This document shows positions 8,329 to 11,549 of a DNA stretch of 11,549 nt, in pieces (positions within the stretch are counted from its first letter, which is position 1; each line of letters starts with the position of its first letter). The position numbers and the translations under genes were made by a program. The DNA comes from Phlegmacium glaucopus (taxonomy: Eukaryota; Basidiomycota; Agaricomycetes; Agaricales; Cortinariaceae): NCBI GenBank assembly GCA_015039465.1, contig MU130509.1, forward strand, positions 1 through 11,549, written 5' to 3'. Under the pieces are notes generated by a model that saw only the letters and a program-made list of their open reading frames with translations, was not told where the DNA came from and did no database searches.

Positions 8329-10336
8329 GGATGTTATCGTCTGCCCCCTGCCCCTCCTTTCTGGGCCTGGGGCACGTTTCCAGGGCTGTTGCCGTCAATT
8401 CCAATCCGCTTGTTTTCAACGGCAACTTTAAGCTTTCTTCTCACCCTGCCCCTCCTATCGGTGCCTGGGGCCGCTTCCAGTGCTGTTGCCACCACCCCCA
8501 CCTCCTTGTGTCCAACCCTGCCCCTCCTGTCCGTGCCTGGGGCCGTTTCAAGTGCCGTCGCCACCACCCCCACCTTCTTGCATCCAACTGCACCTGTTAC
8601 CCCCACTACCACCCCCTTGCTTGCGAATGTGCCCATTTCCGGCACTGTTTCCACCCATACTACCGGGGCTGGAGGTATTTTCACTCTTTAGTCATTATGT
8701 TTTGTAACCTGTTTTAACTTCTTGATTATAGATCATAATCAAGGTTTTTTTTTTTGTTCATTTTTTTTGTTTTTGTCTTATTGGTTGTATAGGTACTGAA
8801 GGTTTTTTTTTTCTTCAAATTTTTTTTTTGCTGGATGATTGATCTTGTTTGTTATTGATTGTATAGGATCTCAAGGTATTTTTTTATTTGAATTTTTTTG
8901 ACTGGATGACTTATCTTGTTTGTTATTGATTGTATAGGTTCTAGGTATTTTTTTTATTTGAATTTTTTTGACTGGATGACTTATCTTGTTTGTTATTGAT
9001 TGTATAGGATCTCAAGGTATTTTTTTTATTTGAATTTTTTTGACTGGATGACTTATCTTGTTTGTTATTGACTGTATAGGTACTGGAGGTATTTATTTTT
9101 TTCTTTGAATTTTTTTTTGCTGGATGATTGATCTTGTTTGTTTAGATATCAAGATGCTTAGCCCTCCTCGCCTACATGGTTCATCCAGGACAACTGGTGG
9201 CATCCTGCGTGGTCATGCATTAGGTAATACCTTAAATGCTGCAGATTTTGATGATGTTTCAGATATGCTTCACCCAATTCCAGGCAAGGTCTTGGTTTAT
9301 TCATCAAACCAGGATCCTGCCAATCTGTCTCTTGAAGATCTGAAGCCTACTACATTTGTTAAGCACAATGTTACTTCATCTATCCAACCAGTACTTGCAA
9401 AGGTGGCTGAAAAGTACTCACCTATTCAAAGTGAGTAATATTTAGCAATGGTTTAATGACTTAGTTACTGATGAAGATAGAGAACCGTATTTTTACATTT
9501 GAAGAAGGGCTTTGGAATGTCAGAGGTCGTTATGAGAAGGCGTTTGAAGAAGATGAAGAATTATTTTGGTTAAGTAATAATGGTGAATATGTCACCCACA
9601 TTCTTATCGTAAGTCTAGTGTCTGGTTTTTTTTTCCCTCCTTTTCCTTAATAAAAATCCGAACTAAAAACCCCTTTGGAGATGCCATTGAGACTATTCCA
9701 CCTCCTATATTCTCTGCCTCTGCCTCTGAGGCTGTCTCCATTTCTTCTGCTGGGGGGACTCAAAATCTCCATCATATCCAGCTAATGGAGATTCTTGGGA
9801 TTGATCCTGAGCTCTCTGACCGCAGCAAAAAAGGTTTGGTATGGTGCTATAAGAAGTATAAAGCATTTAATGCTGCAGTCCAGACCATGGACCAGCTGTC
9901 CAAACGTGGTCAATGGCCTCTGCCTAAGAAACCTAGCCATACAGAGCTGGTTGAGATTTTTTTGTCCAAATCATATTGGCATTCACATGTTGTCAAACAC
10001 TTTGCTTTTGTTGCTCGCTATCCACAGATGGTGGCATGGCTTGAGCGTGATGGTGATAGTCCATCTGACTTTGATGTCTGGCATCTCCAAAAGTCTGAGT
10101 ATGGATTCAAGGAGTTGAAGGAATGGTTGGCTAATGAAGGTACTTTGGACAAAGTAGCAATGAGGAAGTTGGAAAAGGCAAAGGGGCAAGCAAAGGGGCA
10201 AGCAAAGGGAAAAGGAAAGATTGTGAAGGGAAAGGGAAAGGAGAAGGATCATCAGAAAGAGAGGATGGAGGTGGATGGTGATAGTGATGGGAGGGGGGAA
10301 GGAAGTAGTTCTAAGAAGACCCATAAACGAAAGTAG
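8329..10336 (+). CDS. Spliced gene of unknown function with Lys-rich tail (probable KDZ-cassette accessory protein)
   Basis: Main exons are about 8329-8674 (start uncertain), 9146-9430, 9481-9608 and 9692-10336, with microexons between the first two. The exon to 8674 is Pro/Ala/Thr/Ser-rich and disordered, and ends in phase 1; the acceptor at 9146 needs phase 1 and gives DIKMLSPPRLHGSSRTTGG. If translation instead starts at the ATG at 9154, the product has 349 residues. Introns 9431-9480 and 9609-9691 keep one frame open, ending at TAG 10334-10336. Numbered from that ATG, a compact part follows (about 167-290) with SKSYW at 227-231, YPQMVAWLE at 245-253 and SDFDVW at 260-265. The end (about 296-349) holds KGQAKGQAKGKGK and KKTHKRK, likely nuclear-targeting or nucleic-acid-binding. 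I recall similar unnamed mushroom proteins, but know of no function. It lies 154 nt upstream of the CxC5/CxC6 gene, same strand. Confidence 0.6.
8346..8588 (+). repeat. Coding minisatellite, 72-bp period with a diverged first unit
   Basis: CCCTGCCCCTCCT recurs at 8346, 8444 and 8516 (spacings 98 and 72). The last two units are close copies over their whole 72 bp, including GTGCCTGGGGCCG and GCCACCACCCCCACC. All three forward frames are open across the later units. One reads SSAVATTPT repeats, another PAPPxxAWGRF. Confidence 0.8.
8675..9145 (+). repeat. Tandem array of intron-plus-microexon units (about 71 bp)
   Basis: The word CTGGATGA recurs at 8831, 8902, 8972, 9044 and 9120, giving periods of 71, 70, 72 and 76. 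Each unit can be cut as an intron of 49-65 nt that starts GTATTT or GTTTTT and ends TTGTATAG or similar, then a microexon. Proposed microexons are 8732-8743 (12 nt), 8793-8801, 8867-8875, 9008-9016 and 9080-9088 (9 nt each), and 8938-8944 (7 nt). The 9-nt and 12-nt ones all fit phase 1 and code for short Gly-Thr/Ser-Glu/Gln repeats. The final intron ends at 9145. The donors are weak compared with GTAAGT, so some or all could be skipped as one long intron of 471 nt, which also keeps the frame (phase 1 to phase 1). Confidence 0.6.
8721..8743 (+). repeat. Hairpin enclosing a splice acceptor and microexon
   Basis: CTTGATTAT (8721-8729) pairs perfectly with ATAATCAAG (8735-8743). The 5-nt loop AGATC starts with the proposed acceptor AG (8730-8731), and the proposed donor GT follows directly after the right arm. 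A T-run follows. It looks like a bacterial terminator, but the setting is eukaryotic. Confidence 0.6.
9431..9480 (+). other. Intron, 50 nt, phase 1
   Basis: It starts with donor GTGAGT, has a TTTAATGAC branch-like site, and ends GAAGATAG. Using the nearer AG at 9464 leads to a stop within 13 codons, while the AG at 9480 leaves a 43-codon open exon. Confidence 0.65.
9609..9691 (+). other. Intron, 83 nt, phase 0
   Basis: It starts with donor GTAAGT, has a T/C-rich run and ACTAAAAAC, and ends CCATTGAG. The alternative AG at 9680 reaches an in-frame TAA at 9783; the AG at 9691 enters the long frame that ends at 10336. Confidence 0.6.
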
Positions 10337-10490
10337 GTTTCAAGACTGGTATCAAATTTGGATAACACCTTTATGCTTTTTCCTCTTTTACAATTTTTTT
10401 AACAATAGTTACCTTTGGATATCTCTGATTGTATTGTTGGGACAAATCCCCTTGTTGATATATGTGTTGGTCTTCATCTCTGCTCTTCCA

Positions 10491-11549
10491 ATGACAATGG
10501 CAGTGTCTTCAGAGAGGCCATTTCCAAACATATCTTTCGAGAATTTCAACAAATTTGTCACCAACAACTTCAGTCCTCAAGTTTCACTGGCTACAGTTCT
10601 ACTGGTATTGTTTACCATGACAGAAAATTCTGATCTTCTTAATCTCCATGCTCGCCAAAATAATCCTCAGTATACCAAAGAACATAAACAATCATCTTCT
10701 GGGTGGTTAAGAGCATTAGCACGGAGTCTGAATGATAGGTTGCAGGAAAAAACAATCAACCTCTTTACAAAGGCTGAATGGCCTGAAAACCCCATTCAAG
10801 ATGATCTCATCACCCCTTTAACTGTCAAACTTGACAAGTTTATGGATGTCTTAAAGTTGAATCCTTTTTCCAAGTCTGGAACTTTAAAGAAAAAACTCCA
10901 GCCAGTTTCTCATCAGGAAATTACTGCTGTTCGTATCATTTGTCCTCAATCAATGGAATGTGAAGACATTACATGTGAACCATATGGTTTACGTCAATCC
11001 ACTAGAGACCGTGACATACCAAAAGTAACACTGATAACAGGCAATATTGCTTATAAAAATGTGGCAGTACTATCTGGAAAATGTCCTAGATGTGACACAA
11101 TATATTATGCAGATCATGAGAGTTTGGACAACCATACAGATAATCCACAAAAGGTTTATCTGAATTCAGCCAAATATTTGAAAGTAGGAAAAGGTGTCTG
11201 GGTGGACAGAGTTTTTTCTAGTGCAGTGGTAAATGCTATTTATAGCTTTCATGCTTCAGCTGCAGCATACACAGAGTTCTGGAATAACAGCTATGCTTCT
11301 TCAAATCCAGAGTCATCATGTCTGGTTTCTCGCCACATAATTTGGAAGGCATTTGTGGAAGAATCAATCAGAGTTATTGGCTCTGCAGTAAATCAACATT
11401 TAACACTCAGTAATAATCTCTCAATCAGTGAAATCACTCAAGAAGCTTTTAAACACCTGGGACACAATGGGCTTATAAGTGTTGCAAATGGCCATGCTTG
11501 CTCTGAATGTACTCAACCATATAGGCACTCACAATATGAGGCTATAAAT
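10491..11549 (+). CDS. CxC5/CxC6 cysteine-cluster protein associated with KDZ transposases (3' end cut by window)
   Basis: An uninterrupted frame of 353 codons runs to the window edge. The frame is also open upstream of 10491, and the ATG there or at 10497 is chosen because the product then begins with polar sequence followed by SFENFNKFVTNNFSPQVSL, as I recall for the family. Cysteines at 151, 157 and 162 (CPQSMEC, then C), then 198 and 201 (CPRC) followed by IYYADH with His209, fit the CxC5 cluster. RVYLNSAKYLKVG-type sequence (here QKVYLNSAKYLKVGKGVWVD) and AYTEFWNNSY follow. The start of CxC6 is seen at His335-Ala-Cys337-Ser-Glu-Cys340 near the edge. These zinc-binding-type clusters occur next to or fused with KDZ transposases in basidiomycetes and may bind DNA or assist transposition. 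No intron or stop interrupts it. The rest of CxC6 and any transposase lie beyond the window. Confidence 0.85.
   Translation, partial: MTMAVSSERPFPNISFENFNKFVTNNFSPQVSLATVLLVLFTMTENSDLLNLHARQNNPQYTKEHKQSSSGWLRALARSLNDRLQEKTINLFTKAEWPENPIQDDLITPLTVKLDKFMDVLKLNPFSKSGTLKKKLQPVSHQEITAVRIICPQSMECEDITCEPYGLRQSTRDRDIPKVTLITGNIAYKNVAVLSGKCPRCDTIYYADHESLDNHTDNPQKVYLNSAKYLKVGKGVWVDRVFSSAVVNAIYSFHASAAAYTEFWNNSYASSNPESSCLVSRHIIWKAFVEESIRVIGSAVNQHLTLSNNLSISEITQEAFKHLGHNGLISVANGHACSECTQPYRHSQYEAIN

Noticed and set aside
8721..8760. A bacterial-type terminator (hairpin plus T-run)
   Set aside because: The surrounding introns and the CxC5/CxC6 gene show a fungal genome, and the T-run is shared by the other intron-like units that have no hairpin.
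8820..9145. A CRISPR-like array of regular repeats
   Set aside because: The similarity covers the whole 71-bp period, with no unique spacers, and the setting is a eukaryotic spliced gene.
9983..10324. A 113-codon minus-strand frame
   Set aside because: It is the complement of the conserved exon and its Lys-rich tail on the plus strand.
10415..10490. A TTG start at 10415 in another frame for the last gene
   Set aside because: That frame stops at 10633, while the frame from 10491 stays open for 353 codons and carries the cysteine clusters.

Overview
The window looks like nuclear DNA of a basidiomycete fungus, most likely an Agaricomycete. Three things point there. The partial gene at the right end reads as a CxC5/CxC6 cysteine-cluster protein, a family tied to KDZ (Kyakuja-Dileera-Zisupton) DNA transposons of mushrooms. 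The genes are cut by short (about 46-83 nt) GT-AG introns. The rest of the DNA is dense in degenerate repeats. I cannot name the species.

Positions 1-7400 hold no gene I can support. They hold simple repeats (CAC/ACA trinucleotides), six dispersed C-run/G-run hairpins followed by a shared AT-rich tail, two or three short foldback or MITE-like elements, degenerate CCCTAA-like sequence, and a repeat family of about 0.65-0.75 kb. That family has one inverted copy (3799-4440) and two head-to-tail copies (about 5966-6705 and 6700-7400). Parts of it match the gene region at about 7979-8450.

From 7533 to the end all genes are on the plus strand. First come GC-richer 5' exons (7533-7991, two clear introns) and an acidic, repeat-rich reading frame (8007-8246) separated from them by one in-frame TGA. 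Next is a Pro/Ala/Thr/Ser-rich exon (about 8329-8674). It ends in splice phase 1 and is followed by a 71-bp tandem array (8675-9145) in which each period has the form of one complete short intron plus one 9-nt microexon. The array ends in a phase-1 acceptor that opens exactly in frame into a 349-codon-scale gene body (exons 9146-9430, 9481-9608, 9692-10336) with a lysine-rich tail. After 154 nt follows a CxC5/CxC6 gene (from 10491), cut by the window edge.

My overall reading is a KDZ-type mobile cassette, or its remains, with an accessory protein of unknown function upstream of the CxC5/CxC6 gene. The most unusual feature is the tandem intron-microexon array. One of its microexons is 7 nt instead of 9 and would force an early stop if included. 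All gene models are by eye; RNA data would decide them.
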